Notes: generated by a model from the sequence alone, not told the origin. 64,000 nt of DNA from Pseudo-nitzschia pungens (GCA_037355855.1 CM074760.1:1666501-1730500), one strand, 5' to 3'; counted from the stretch's first letter, positions 42,500 to 54,266 are shown. Program-made: numbers and translations.

Positions 42500-43912
42500 C
42501 TACAATCTTAACTTCCGAGCCACAATTGAAATGTCATCTCGATAGTTTCCGGGTTCCAAATCCCAAAGTTGAGAGGCCTTCAAAATCAACTGTATAGCAG
42601 CCTCCACTCCTGGTGAAGTTTGGGGATGACGGCTCAAATTCGTTCGAAATCGTTTTATTTCACGATCAGTCTGCTTCATCGAGAATGCTTTCGCCATGGA
42701 AAGCGCCACCTCTTGGTCCGACAACTTACCAAAATCAACCATGCCATCTGTGACAGCCACAACAAAGTACTCTTGATTTTTATCAAACTTCGTAAGATCC
42801 AAAACACTAGTGTCCGGTTCGGGGCTCAAACCAACCTTCAAACCATCGTGATCACCCAAGCTTCGGCTCATGGCCAAACCAATTTCGAGTAATTGAGAAC
42901 CGATTTTCACAGGAATAAGCAGTCTTGCACTTGCCCCCTCGAAGATTGGATCCTGTACCCGACCACCAGATGCTTCGATCCTTTCTCGTTCACTGGGTAT
43001 ATCTGGTTTGTGGGGACTATTGGAATAGATAATTTTGATTTCATTCTTCGCTTCTTTGGATTTGTTGCAACTTGCCACGAACACCACTGAATCTCCAACA
43101 TTGGAAATGAATAGAGAATTGCCTCTTTTCAAAACACTTATAGCAGTACACCCGGAATTGCTCATTACGCTCGGTATCGACCTGTTTATATCTAGAAACA
43201 TGTTTCGTAGAGAATTTTTGACCATAGAATTGCTCTTCTCAGAGGTCCTAGAAGTTCGATCGGCAGTTTCATCTAACCAGTTGTTGCTTATGCGTCGCAT
43301 GAATTCTGAACTAACAAACTGCGACACAACGTGACCATGGTACCCATGACCGTCAAACAAACCCATCCACCAATCAATATCGTCTTGTCGAGACAAGACG
43401 ACTACGCGGTCTTGATTTGGAGTCCTCTTTCCGTCCTCTGGGTTGAACTTGTGACCCTTTCGCGTTAGCACAACAGTATCGTCATTTAAGTAACCGCCTG
43501 CATTATTTTCTTTAGCAACGCTTGTTTTTGTTTCTTCAAGATCTGCATAAGGAAGTTGAAGTGCAGTGACTGGAGAATATCGATATGACCCAACCATGAT
43601 ATTTTCGGCGTCCCGCTCCAATTCTTCGATACCTGATTTTGATGTCAGGGAATTATCAGGAAAGGCTGGAAGTGATAGGAACTCGGGACGTTGTCGTTTC
43701 GCATCCCAATCTGTACTAATTGAGGAGCCATCGGTGCTGGTGTTGCCGATTCTGTAAAGCACTGAGTAAGTGAATCGATAGTTCAGGTAAACTACCAGCA
43801 GTATCAACGAATACACGACACACCATCTTGCGAGGATAGAAGATCGTTGCGGTAATGCGAGACAGTGATGATTTGAAGGCTTCGAGAGGAGCCTGCGTTT
43901 TGACTGTATCAT
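42500..43912 (-). CDS. Membrane-anchored PP2C-type protein phosphatase
   Basis: A Mn/Mg-dependent Ser/Thr phosphatase (PPM family). The first ATG in frame is 43912 (MIQSKRRLLSKPSN), giving 470 residues; upstream only GTG opens the frame. A membrane helix (ARWCVVYSLILLVVYLNYRF) follows a basic N-terminus, so it is likely a type II or signal-anchored protein. PP2C motifs are in order: TPNQDRVVV, WWMGLFDGHGYHGH, SGCTAISVLKRG, FISNVGDSVV, AMSRSLGDHDGLKVG, VVAVTDGMVDF and YRDDISIVA, with the metal-binding Asp residues present. Single exon, usual domain length of about 290. The substrate is not evident from context. Confidence 0.9.
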   Translation of the reverse strand: MIQSKRRLLSKPSNHHCLALPQRSSILARWCVVYSLILLVVYLNYRFTYSVLYRIGNTSTDGSSISTDWDAKRQRPEFLSLPAFPDNSLTSKSGIEELERDAENIMVGSYRYSPVTALQLPYADLEETKTSVAKENNAGGYLNDDTVVLTRKGHKFNPEDGKRTPNQDRVVVLSRQDDIDWWMGLFDGHGYHGHVVSQFVSSEFMRRISNNWLDETADRTSRTSEKSNSMVKNSLRNMFLDINRSIPSVMSNSGCTAISVLKRGNSLFISNVGDSVVFVASCNKSKEAKNEIKIIYSNSPHKPDIPSERERIEASGGRVQDPIFEGASARLLIPVKIGSQLLEIGLAMSRSLGDHDGLKVGLSPEPDTSVLDLTKFDKNQEYFVVAVTDGMVDFGKLSDQEVALSMAKAFSMKQTDREIKRFRTNLSRHPQTSPGVEAAIQLILKASQLWDLEPGNYRDDISIVARKLRL

Positions 43913-45922
43913 GGTTGTGTTAAAGGATTTCAGAGACACAAGCTTTATTGTTTTACTGGGTCGTCTTTTGATTGAATTGTTTCTCTGCCGAACTACGTTT
44001 AAGATCGTTGACACATTCACCTTTTTCCGTACAATGAATGAAGTACTACTAGCTACTAGTACACGTACGTGAAAAACTTCTAACCATGAAAGTTAAAAAT
44101 CAACGGAAGTGCCATTCTTACAACTTTTTTTCGATCAATCTTGCGTGATGATAATTTTGGTTTTCAATGGAGGAGTCGGGACACACCAGAGGTATCAAAG
44201 CATCAGAGCATGAGTGGGCATCATCAAAGACATTCAAAGTAGAAATTTTGTCAGTTGAAGCAGGATCAACAGGATGGGGCCTGCAGGCAATTTGACGTCC
44301 ATCAGAAGGACGAAGTATTTCGGTTCACTTCCTCCAATTGCATTCTGAGTAATATTGTAAGCAGATTTGGTTGGAAGAAGTGTATGAAATTCTTCCAATA
44401 GATAACAGAAGAGTCTTCATTTACTTTCTCCATAAAGACACCTTAATGTGAGCTATACCACCATAGTAGCATCATCAGCAATTCTTTTCTAGACTGTAAT
44501 AATTGTAAACAAACAAAGTCAGGACCTGATGGTCTCTCTTGTTCCTTTCCATTCCATGTCTAGATCAACTTTGTGTTTGATATTGTGCACTATTGTTTTC
44601 TCTTCTCTGAATACTCTTTTTCCTTCCTGAACAGCAACAACAAACTAACTTGTTGACTCACTCTTCAACCACCAATTGCAAAAATTGTGTGCTGCTTTTG
44701 ATGAAATTTACTCTAATGGAATCTTCAAACAGATATCTGCTACTCCATTTCATAATATGTTTATCAATCTCTCGCAAAGCGTTCAAGTAGCTGCAGAGAT
44801 AGTACGTTCCATGGTCGAAGCACCAAGAACAACAGAGACAACAGATTGGAACAAGAAAATTGGAAAAAGTGTTACCACCGTACGTGGGTGGAGTAATTAC
44901 GAATATGTTTTTAAAAGTACTAAGCAAAGAAGTCGTTCAATTATGTTTTCTTTTTGTCACGAAGTTACTCTAGGATTTTAACCGAATACGTAGTACAGTA
45001 GTAATTAAGGTTACTGTAGAACGAAGTAACCTTAACTAAATTATCATTGTACGTAAGGTCTTACTCCGAGTGTTCAAAATACAAATCAATAAAAAAATAC
45101 GAAGTCATCTTCAGTGTCATGTCGTCTCAAAATACAAGTAACTATGGTACTATTACGTGGTAACTTACTCGTACCACCACATGGACGTAAGATTAGCATT
45201 GGAAGTTGAAAACAACTTTTCATTCCTCCATCCATTGAACATACCGGTAACCTTAAACGTTACCGGTACCGTAAGGTTTACTCTGTAGGAATAGAAGCAA
45301 AGGTCATGCGGATAGACTGAGATGATTGATTAGAGTTGATTGATTGGGTCAAGGGATGGGGATGATAATAAATACTTCGTACTTTTTAATTACCGTACGT
45401 CTTGTTGATGACGCAACTTAAAAACATCAATACGAACAAAACGGTAAGGTTATCCATAAAAATAGAAGAATTTCTTGTTAATAACGGTAATTGCCAGCTT
45501 TTGGCATTGTTTTTCATGAATTTCACGAATTTGGCAGTACCGTAGACATGACGGGCTGGCTCTCAGAGTGTAACAGCTACAATAGCACGGATCATTCTGA
45601 CACTCGCTGTCAGAAATCTGGAGCAAGGACTTCTTCGCTATCTTGTCCACTCATCGTTCTACATGAAACCGATACTTGTGTATGTTAGAAATACAGATGA
45701 CCAAAATAGGCCATTCTTGGATTGGCAACGCCTTTTGGTATGTTCTTCGTGTGATCCTGCATCAAACATGCATTAATTAATACGCATTACGATGAATTTA
45801 CTGATGCTTAATTGCTTGTTGCACTTTCGATTGAGACCAAGACAAACAAGTACGATAGCTGCCCCATAATTCTCCAGTGTTGCAAAAAGCCTCATTTTAG
45901 TTGATGGAATTCGATTGTGGTG
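43913..45922. other. Divergent spacer with palindromic-word island
   Basis: 2 kb between the PP2C and DUF6824 starts. TACTAGCTACTAGTACACGTACGTG-type text lies near 44045; a dense island spans about 44985-45460 with AGGTTACTGTAGAACGAAG, ACCGGTAACC, TTACCGGTACCGTAAGG and ACTTCGTAC. Open frames at 44658-44981 overlap on both strands and are not convincing. No gene is seen. Confidence 0.5.
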
Positions 45923-47086
45923 ATGGCGACCAGAGCAGAAGCAAATGATGATGCGATGCAAGAATTTGTCTCAGGCACCTTGGAATCGAGCAGCAGCTCA
46001 CTAGGTAAGGAAAGGTCAAAGTTGTCGGTTGGAGGAGACACACCTAGAAGAGTGTTGATAACAGAGCTGAACGATAACGACGTTCTCCAAGGTAGAGGAT
46101 CTGGGTCAATGCAAAATGCGGGAAATATTCGCTTTCGGGCACTGGTAGAGGAACTCAGACCGGCATACGTCGCAACCTCAAGTAGGAAAAAAAAGGCCAA
46201 AATGATAATTGATATGGTGCGAGTAATTCAATCAAGGAAGGGTCGTTTCCTCCAGCGACTGTCCGACAACGAATCTGACAAGTCGGGTGTCCATTTTGCT
46301 AACGAAGAATCTCACGTGGAGCAAGAGCAGTATGTCGAAATGACCGACGAAGAAGCAGCCGAAAAAACAAAACAGGCAATCCGATATGTGCACTATAAGA
46401 AGGTCCCATTAGAAGAAGAGAGACGCAAGAAAAGGGCATCAGAGAATCTTCCACTGCAGGGCAGCAAAAACTTCTACAGTCCATCGATACGGGATGGCAA
46501 CGAGAAAACTACCGGGGAAGCCGCCCAGAGAGCAGACTATACGGAAAATGTGAAAAGTACGACTGTCATCCCTCCTGCAATATCCCACTCTTCCCATGTA
46601 ACGAATACTTCGTCGAAAATTTCTATCCCAGGGATGAACACTATTCATTCGCAGCTTCAACAAACCGACCTTGGTCAGTTACTTGCAACTCTGCAGACCA
46701 CACAAACAGCTCTTGCAGCTCAAGTTACAGGGCCTATCCCCACTTTGTCACAGGTTCCAGCGAAACAATCTGCGGCACAACAGGCTCCGGCTGGTGCTGG
46801 GTTTGTACCCGTATTTGGAACTCTTCAGCAGCAGCCCAATCAAATTCAGCGAATTGGATCGACGGCGCCCTTATTTACTAGCAACGGCAATGATTTGCCT
46901 CAAAAATTTACACAAGCTTCAACTATTTCGCTGAATAATGCCAACATTCAAAATACGACCCAGCAGCAACTCCCGCAACAACAACCGCAAGTGAGCGCTC
47001 TGCTTCAAAATTTTATTCAGCAGCAACAGCAGCAGCAGCAGCCGGATTCGCTCTCGAACTCAATAATCCAAACGCTGCTCCAGCAG

Positions 47087-47118
<32 letters not shown>

Positions 47119-47206
47119 ACAGCAGTGGCAGCAACAGCAATGGCAGCAACAGCAACAGCAACAGCAAATAAATTCAGCCCTGCAAACTTTACAGCAGCAG
47201 CAGCAA

Positions 47207-47247
<41 letters not shown>

Positions 47248-47803
47248 GCGATTCGCCTCTGCGCTTCAATCTCTACAGCAACCACTGCAGACAAATTCAG
47301 CGGGCGAATTACAGCAGCAGCAAAACATGGATACGCTTCTGGCGTCTCTTTTGTCGAACGTCACCGCAAAAACAAACATGAATTCAAACCCACAAACTGA
47401 ATCAATGCTTCCTTCCCTTGTAAGTCAGCCTCCCCCCACGACGGCTCCAGCAGCAATTGTGACACCCCAACCAACTCTGGAAGCTGCGAATTCTCTCCTT
47501 ACGTCATTGCTAGCGAATAATATGCCCCGAGCTCCTGCTGCTCAACAATCTACAAACCCCAGCACTGGAGCAATGAATCAGCTTGTTGAGTGTTTGCTTA
47601 CTGATACGACAGGGCAGCATGATCAGCAGCAGCAACATACCAAAAATTTTCTACAGGCAATGCCGGGCATAGGAAACATGAGCGCGATCTTTGCTTCGAG
47701 CGCGAACGCCAATGTCGGAAACAACAACTTTCATCAAGGGCAAAATGTCGCAAATACGGCAAAGAGACCACGGCTTTCATTGGACAATATTGGTGGTATC
47801 TGA
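45923..47803 (+). CDS. DUF6824 protein with poly-Gln tracts
   Basis: A 626-residue protein from ATG 45923 (MATRAEAND). The recognised part is the DUF6824 domain (about residues 45-125), a family frequent in diatoms: ELNDNDVLQGRGSGSMQNAG with NIRFRALVEELRP, and a basic AKMIIDMVRVIQSRKGRFL end. The usual NDVLxGRGG...GNxxFR pattern is kept. After it the protein is Gln/Pro/Thr-rich and disordered, with three glutamine runs at about residues 365-455 broken by Trp and by INSALQTL/FASALQSL. The end (KRPRLSLDNIGGI) has a possible nuclear signal. A nuclear regulator is a fair inference from the composition, but DUF6824 has no established function that I know. Confidence 0.82.
47013..47283 (+). repeat. 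CAG/CAA (poly-Gln) coding repeat
   Basis: Mixed CAG and CAA codons in runs of up to about 19 glutamines, with two TGG interruptions. The mixture suggests selection on the protein tract rather than pure slippage, though both can act. Confidence 0.9.
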
Positions 47804-49033
47804 AATGGAATCATTCACTAAACTGTTGAAGTGAAAATGGCACGCCGTTGAGTTCGATCCACACGGATCTCTGAAAATCAATGGATTTTTGTTTTAATGG
47901 GGAGAAAGGGAAAGGGCTTGGAATTATCATCATTACTGCTGTATTTTAAGTAATTTCTACTAATTTGTAATATAAAAAATAATACGGTACTTGCATACTA
48001 TGCATTGTTGGATCAATAATGTACAAGTGACACGAAGTTAGAGTAATCTATTGGTGAGTGAGTGCTTGTACGGGTAAGGTCTGATGTACGGTAAACCTTA
48101 CCGTAACTTACTCATTGCTGAGGGATTTATCATAACAAAGTGCCTCACTATGTTTTTCAAGAGGGCAGGGGTCATACTAATAACAAATGTTTCCTTCTTA
48201 CTGTGCGAAGTAATTACTTGGTACCAGGTAATGCCTTACCGGTATGGTTTCCACAACATGAATGATGTCGCGTGAGTGTTGAACAAGGCGGCAACAAACA
48301 TTTCGAAGAAGTCGCGTAAGACCTTACGTATTACACTCGTAACCTTAAATTACTTTGTGGTTGAGACAATGGCATCCAATGATGATGGCTACCGCATGGT
48401 AAGTTACGTAACTTACCGGTAAATCGAATAGTAGCGGTAAACCTTACTACTGTACGTATTTCGTAATAGTAATACCATTACTAAGATTCTATGGTGTGGT
48501 AATTACGTACGATTGCGTATTTCGAAATTGACGGATTTTCCTCCCCTCTAAAAATTCATTTTCTCCCCTTTTCACATCCATCCCCCAAAATTACATCTGT
48601 ATCGCTTTATTCTCCGTTTCCTTCAACTCGTAAGAGAACGACTCGACCCCGAGAACATGTTCTCCATGTTCAACATGCTGAAGTCAAAGTCGCCGTCACG
48701 TATGTTTTGCATACCGATGACCACTCTTCTGTGACTACGTACGTACTAGGTACTGTGTACACATGAAAACAACCGATTTTTTCTTCCGAACGATGGAATT
48801 TAGTTGAGAATGGATCCTTTCTCGCATCCCAGAATAATGCCAACACCACATTTTGCAATGATTTCACCATTGACAAAAATCGCATCCAACTGAGAATGCA
48901 CGAATGAAGCTGTAAGCCCACCTCTGTCCCCCGTCTTATGCTGGATTGGAAGATAGCCCCGCCCAGCCCAAACCCAAACGAAACCCAGTGAAAATCACCA
49001 AACGGCTCTCGCTGTAACAAAAGTAGACAGCAC
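47804..49033. other. Tandem spacer with palindromic-word island
   Basis: 5' flank of KEA3. The island about 48060-48510 contains GTAAACCTTACCG, ACCGGTATGG, a perfect 20-nt palindrome at 48398-48417 and GTAAACCTTACTACTG. No gene is seen. Confidence 0.55.
48398..48417. repeat. Perfect 20-nt palindrome (GTAAGTTAC core)
   Basis: GGTAAGTTACGTAACTTACC is its own reverse complement, made of the GTAA(G)TTAC word that is repeated through 5' spacers in this window. It lies about 620 nt upstream of the KEA3 start. Confidence 0.85.
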
Positions 49034-51805
49034 ATGAGATCGAACTTTCAAAGGTTGCTGTCAGTGCAGCAAACGATGATCGCATATACTCTGTCCATTT
49101 TGCTCTATTTATATCTTTTCGATGGTCAAGTACAAGCGTTTTCGAGCAGACCGTTGTATTTGAAGCCACTTTCGGATGCATCTTACAACACTCACAGCCG
49201 GAATTATGGGAACAACGAAGGTCGGTACCGACCAAACAAAATCAAGGTAAAACGACCAAATCGAATGAATCACCGAAGATCAAGGCCGGATTCTTCACTG
49301 GCCATGGCGATAGACATTGATATCACTTCGCTTCCTAATATTCCATCGGCAATCGAGACGTTACAGCACACCGCGACAAGCTTCTCGCAGGTTATTGCCG
49401 ACGCCACCGAAGGTGTCGAATTATCTTCGGCAATGGAGTTAGCACCGTCAACAGAGGACGGATCGCTAGGTCACGACATTTTCGTTTTTTTGGTGGCTAG
49501 TGTCTTTGTGGTCCCTGTTTGCAAGTCATTGAAGATCACACCGGTTCTTGGCTTTCTCCTGGTGGGGTGTGTTCTGGGTCCCTATGGATTAGGATTGTTC
49601 GACAACAGCGAACAAGATATGGTTTTGGGAGATTTTGGAATTCTTTTCCTGTTGTTCAACGAAGGGCTTAGTCTAAGCCCAGAACGTATCAAAGAACTCG
49701 GCCGTTTCACAGGACTTGGCGCATTTCAACTGATCATAAGCATTGGTCTGATTTTTCTTGGATCGGTTTTGTTTGGACCAATCCTTGTGAAGTACGCACA
49801 AGAGATTGGATTTCCACTTAATTTCGGACTTTTGAAGCCGCTTTTCGATAATCCAATCGAGTCCTTCTGTATTGCTTCTGCGGGTGCCTTATCTTCATCT
49901 GCATTCGTGTTACCATTTCTGAAAGAAAAGGACTGGGAGGAGCGACCTGAGGGAATTGCAGGATTATCTATACTCTTGCTTCAGGATTTATCGGTAGCGC
50001 CACTGCTAGTTGTTTTGCCATTGCTGGCGGGGGGACCGACTGCTCCGCAATCTGCGGTCGATTTGGGGATCCTAGTGTCTAAAGCAACAATTGGTTTTGG
50101 TGCTGTACTTGCAGCAGGAAGTTACTTTCTTCGATATGTCTTCGATGTGGTGGCATCAGCCAGGTCCACAGAAACGTTTGTAGCGGCGTCTTTACTTGTG
50201 GCGATTGGGATGGGCGAGGTTGCCGATTTCCTAGGACTGTCGGCAACCACCGGAGCATTTGCGGCGGGTGTTCTGTTAGCAAGTAACAGATATCGGGCAC
50301 AGATTCAGGCAGACATTAAGCCTTTCGAAGGTATTTTGTTGGGCATATTCTTCATCACTGCCGGTGCCAATCTGGATCCGCTACTCGTCCTTCAGGAGTG
50401 GCCGACCCTGACCGCCGGTATATTTATTTTCATTTTAACCAAGGCGGGAATAATATTCGCTTCGGGTCCGTCTCTGGGCCTAACAAGCGCTGAATCTGCA
50501 CGAGTCGCTTTGGTTTTGTCAGGTGGTGGAGAGTTTGCTTTTGTTGTATTTCAGTTGGCTCAGGACCTTGGAATATTACCTGACAAGATTGCTAATTTGC
50601 TTATCGCCTCTGTAATTATATCCATGTCACTCACCCCAATACTGGGAGAGATCGGCGCCGCCGCGGGGAATTTCATCGAGTCGAAAAGTGGAATAGTGCG
50701 GGCAGACGGGTTAACCGCTGAAGAAGAGATTGAACTCTTCGATAAAATCGATATTGATAACTCTGGAACCATTGACATGGACGAACTTCGAGAAGCATTA
50801 GTTCGGCTTGATTTCTCATACCCTGCTATTGCGGAGGTATTTGAAAGGTTCGACACGAATGGTGATGGAGTAATTTGCAGAGAGGAATGGAAAATCGGAA
50901 CTGAGTCGGGTGTTTTGTCCGAAGCATGCAACAAAGACACCTCAGACTCTTCCCTATCGTCGAGCAACTTGTCATTTTCTGACGATGCAATTATCATATG
51001 TGGATTTGGAGAAGTTGGTCAGGAAATATATCGAATGCTGGATGGATTTGGGTTTTCGGGTACCAGAAGCAATGTCATTTGTTTTGATTTGAATCCTAAG
51101 CGTGTTCTGGCAGGGAGTTTGAACGGGGCCCCCGTTGTGTTCGGCGATGGTGCCAGAAATGAACTGCTTAAAGCCGCTGGCGTGAGAAATCCACGAGCAG
51201 CAATCGTGACCTACGCCTCGGATGACCGGCGTATTAGTGCAACGATGCGACTACGTTCCTGCTTGCCTGAAGGGACTCCGATTTATGTGTACGAAGGAAA
51301 TAGCAGGATTGGATCAAAGCTCATAGAAGTTGGAGCAACCGAGGTCATCGTCGAAAAAACAGAAACAAGTCTGCGGTTCGCCTCATTGCTCGGTGCCTAC
51401 ACGACAGATGATGAAGCGTCCCGATTGCGAACGATGAGTATGAACCGCGTTGCCGTGAAAGCACCACAAGCCGGTGATGATCCCGAAAATTTCGTTTTAC
51501 CCGGCATATCTGAAGAATTGTTGATTGATCTATGCGAAGAACTCGGTTGTTCGAGGAAGAATGTAAAGGATTTGTACCTGTCATTCCGAGCGGTTGCTGG
51601 GGACAAGGATTATGTCCCAATTTCCGAGCTAAAAGATTATATAATGAGGCAGTCATCAGATGGGCCCATGGACGACATTCAACTTACAACCTGCATGTCT
51701 TTGGAAGACGAAGACGGAGGAGGAGATATTACATTCATAGAATATCTACGGGCTAATTGGAACACGGAATGCCCTCTCGACGAATCTACTACATCAGGTA
51801 GGTGA
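49034..51805 (+). CDS. KEA3: Plastid K+/H+ antiporter KEA3-type with EF-hands
   Basis: A CPA2-family exchanger; in diatoms KEA3 sits in the thylakoid, tunes the proton gradient and so photoprotection, and is known to carry an EF-hand region. 923 residues, ATG 49034; an alternative in-frame Met15 would give a shorter signal. The leader ends in QVQAFSSRP, an ASAF-like plastid motif. The transporter (about residues 140-540) has GFLLVGCVLGPYGLGL, LLFNEGLSLSPERIKEL and ATTGAFAAGVLLASN. Two canonical EF-hand loops follow, DIDNSGTIDMDE (about 573) and DTNGDGVICREE (about 607), then a TrkA-N/RCK nucleotide-binding domain with ICGFGEVGQEIYRML, and a C-terminal degenerate EF-hand-like segment (EDEDGGGDITFIEY). 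Ca2+ control of transport is a supported inference. Single exon. Confidence 0.93.
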   Translation: MRSNFQRLLSVQQTMIAYTLSILLYLYLFDGQVQAFSSRPLYLKPLSDASYNTHSRNYGNNEGRYRPNKIKVKRPNRMNHRRSRPDSSLAMAIDIDITSLPNIPSAIETLQHTATSFSQVIADATEGVELSSAMELAPSTEDGSLGHDIFVFLVASVFVVPVCKSLKITPVLGFLLVGCVLGPYGLGLFDNSEQDMVLGDFGILFLLFNEGLSLSPERIKELGRFTGLGAFQLIISIGLIFLGSVLFGPILVKYAQEIGFPLNFGLLKPLFDNPIESFCIASAGALSSSAFVLPFLKEKDWEERPEGIAGLSILLLQDLSVAPLLVVLPLLAGGPTAPQSAVDLGILVSKATIGFGAVLAAGSYFLRYVFDVVASARSTETFVAASLLVAIGMGEVADFLGLSATTGAFAAGVLLASNRYRAQIQADIKPFEGILLGIFFITAGANLDPLLVLQEWPTLTAGIFIFILTKAGIIFASGPSLGLTSAESARVALVLSGGGEFAFVVFQLAQDLGILPDKIANLLIASVIISMSLTPILGEIGAAAGNFIESKSGIVRADGLTAEEEIELFDKIDIDNSGTIDMDELREALVRLDFSYPAIAEVFERFDTNGDGVICREEWKIGTESGVLSEACNKDTSDSSLSSSNLSFSDDAIIICGFGEVGQEIYRMLDGFGFSGTRSNVICFDLNPKRVLAGSLNGAPVVFGDGARNELLKAAGVRNPRAAIVTYASDDRRISATMRLRSCLPEGTPIYVYEGNSRIGSKLIEVGATEVIVEKTETSLRFASLLGAYTTDDEASRLRTMSMNRVAVKAPQAGDDPENFVLPGISEELLIDLCEELGCSRKNVKDLYLSFRAVAGDKDYVPISELKDYIMRQSSDGPMDDIQLTTCMSLEDEDGGGDITFIEYLRANWNTECPLDESTTSGR

Positions 51806-52326
51806 TGTAAGTAAAGTGACACCTCTCTTTTCTTGCCCCAAAAAATCATCATCGCTATCATAGTAAAATTCCAATGTAAACTAGAAAATAGATCTGTAGA
51901 TTGTGTCATCTGTCTTGTGGCTGCAAAGCAGAGGGTGATGCGGATTTTTTGCTTGATCACCATGTTTTTAACGCATTTGGTATGAATCAGTCAACATTTT
52001 TGCTACACTCCGGTGATGGTTGATGTGTGACGTGATGGATTAGTTGACTCGGTCACTCGTACAACGTAAAAAAACAAACAAGCTTCGGCCTTTCCCTAGT
52101 ACCCATCATTTTGAAGACATAATATGTAGTTTCAACATCATAACTGGAACAGTTATTCAAGCAACGACGAAGCCTGGAGGCCTCGCGCCATTTCCAATGC
52201 AGAACGAAAGTCGTACCATCTAGACTACAGCGGCATAAACCTATCGTATAATACACCACCCAAGATTGTTTTTCGGGACTTTTTCTCATCACAATTTTTT
52301 GAAAAATTATTGAACAAGTTCGTTGG
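51806..52326. other. Convergent spacer, nothing seen
   Basis: Lies between the 3' ends of KEA3 and the aldo/keto reductase-like gene. No palindromic-word island, repeat or gene is visible. Confidence 0.5.
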
Positions 52327-54266
52327 CTATTTTTCAGTATTATTGGGTTTGCTGGACGTATCGGGGGAAAGATTCTCGGCTGCACCGCCTCCTATTTTCT
52401 CGTTTTTAGATTCCGGCTTGGACAATAATTCATCCAGTGGGTGCTCCTCCCCAGAGTCGATTGCATTCATCAACTGGGTTTGATGATCAAAATCTTGCAT
52501 CGTGGACGCGCCGATCACGATGCGATCGAAGCATCTTTCCGCCAACATGTTCCGCAGTGCATACTCTTGCAGTGTCATGCCCTGCGGAATATTGGGATAC
52601 GTGATCCCGGTGCTTGCTTTGCTTCCCATTTCTCCTCCCTTCAGCACCTCTCTTGTCTTGGTCGCAATTGCGTACCGCACCGCAACAGCGTACGCCGCAA
52701 AATAAGCCTGTTGGGAACATCGCCACGAGAACAAGAAGTTAGTCGCACGAAAGCAGATTGCAGTGTTTCGACGCATTGCAAGACTAGGACCAGCAACTGT
52801 TCCATTCGCCATGGCAAGCGGCTAGGATTCTTACCTGTAACACGTCGGAGGTTGTATCATCCATCAATTCAAATGTGTCGTGAATCAGAGGAATGATTCT
52901 TCCGTACAGCTCATCTTCGTGAGCGGCAAACGACCGAATGTCGGCCAGCTGATTATCAAGGTCGTGGATCATGCTTTGCATTAGTTTGCACCCATCCAGT
53001 GTCTCTCGTTCCTCCATGGTCAGTTCGCGCTCTTGCTTCAGTTCTAGCAGTTCTTCGGCATCGAAATGTGCCATCGCGGCCTGAAGTGTCATTTGATAAA
53101 TGGCCGGAATCCCTGCCATTTCATTCGTATAGCGAAGAGACTGTCGAGTTGCCCCGAGAGTACCGTGCTGGAGTGTGTCCGCACCAGACGAGTCGTCTCC
53201 GAGTGTAGGCAACGCATAATCGACCAGACGAAACGGATAACCCGATCCAGTTCCCAAATCCGGGTAGCACGTGAGGGGTCTCATGGCTACAACGTCTACA
53301 GCGGACGACTGCGTTTCCGATTTTATTTTTCTCGCCATTTCCCATCCACACGTCTCTAACAGATTCGCCGGTAACTGGATTGTGGAGAATCCATCGTAGG
53401 TTTTAGCCGCTTGAATGACAAGCTCGGTGTCCAAGTGCATCGGATGATTATCGGCCTTTGGTATGCCCAGGCCATTGCTACAAACTCCAAAGGAAAGGAG
53501 ACTTTTTTGTCGCGGTTTGTCGGCGCTGTTGCTTACATTGATAGAATGTGAGTATTCTTCCAGGGATTCCATCGCCGGTGTCCATCGCTGTCGAATGAAA
53601 TCTTGTCGTGCTTCGGCTGTTGCCTTGGGTTCTTCCTTGAGCAAATCTACGACTTGAACCTCGGGATTGTGAAGCAAAAACACCAACCTCAGGTTATCCA
53701 TTTCTTGGAGTTCCCACAGGGGAGAGGATTTGACAGCCTGCAATACGTAGTCAGCGGATAGATTGTGAACGACATTGCTTGGTGTATCGTACGCCACATT
53801 GGTTCGCTTCTTGCCTTCCTCCAGAGGCTCGGTTAATATCACGTCTCCAAACATTGGTTGGTTCTCAGTCATCGTTGCATTGCTGCTTGCGTCTCCTTTC
53901 CCTCCACTGGCATTCGTATCGACACTCGAGGCGTCCACTACACTTCGATATCCGAGACGAGCAGTGATAGTGACAGGAGACGAAAGAAAGTCTGGATTTC
54001 GTTCCAGTGCACTCTGAATGGCTCCTACCATCGCAATGTCCCCACCTTCTTGACCCGCCACTTCGAAATGCGACACTCTCTTTGTCAGTGCTTGGTATAT
54101 CAACTCTTGATACGATTCCGGATTGAATTGTCTCCAGTGCTGTCCTCCGAGCCCGTATCGTAACAACGACTGGAGTCGGCGAAGAGGAAGAGGGACTGGT
54201 TGTGAGACGGCGACGCGTCGCCGCAACCAGTGACGCTACGGTCGATGTGCTCCTCGAAAAGGGCAT
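52327..54266 (-). CDS. Aldo/keto reductase-like protein (three-exon model)
   Basis: A divergent member of the NADP-dependent aldo/keto reductase fold: RYGLGGQHW near the start, a strand-helix text ending GGDIAMVGAIQSALE, LRLVFLLHNPEVQ like the family's D-LxLH-P step, PAMESLEEYSHS before SFGVCSNGLG, VDVVAMRPLTCYP, and RIVIGASTMQDFDHQTQLM near the end, where the cofactor phosphate is usually bound. The second intron is clear (52834-52708, donor GTAAGA, phase 0). The 5' end is less sure: the enzyme frame has no ATG, but ATG 54266 (MPFSRSTSTV) joins it through a 70-nt intron 54239-54170 with a strong pyrimidine tract and a weak GTAGCG donor (or GTTGCG, 12 nt later). The model gives 580 residues, longer than the usual 300-350. 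Catalytic Tyr/His were not placed with confidence. Confidence 0.7.
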
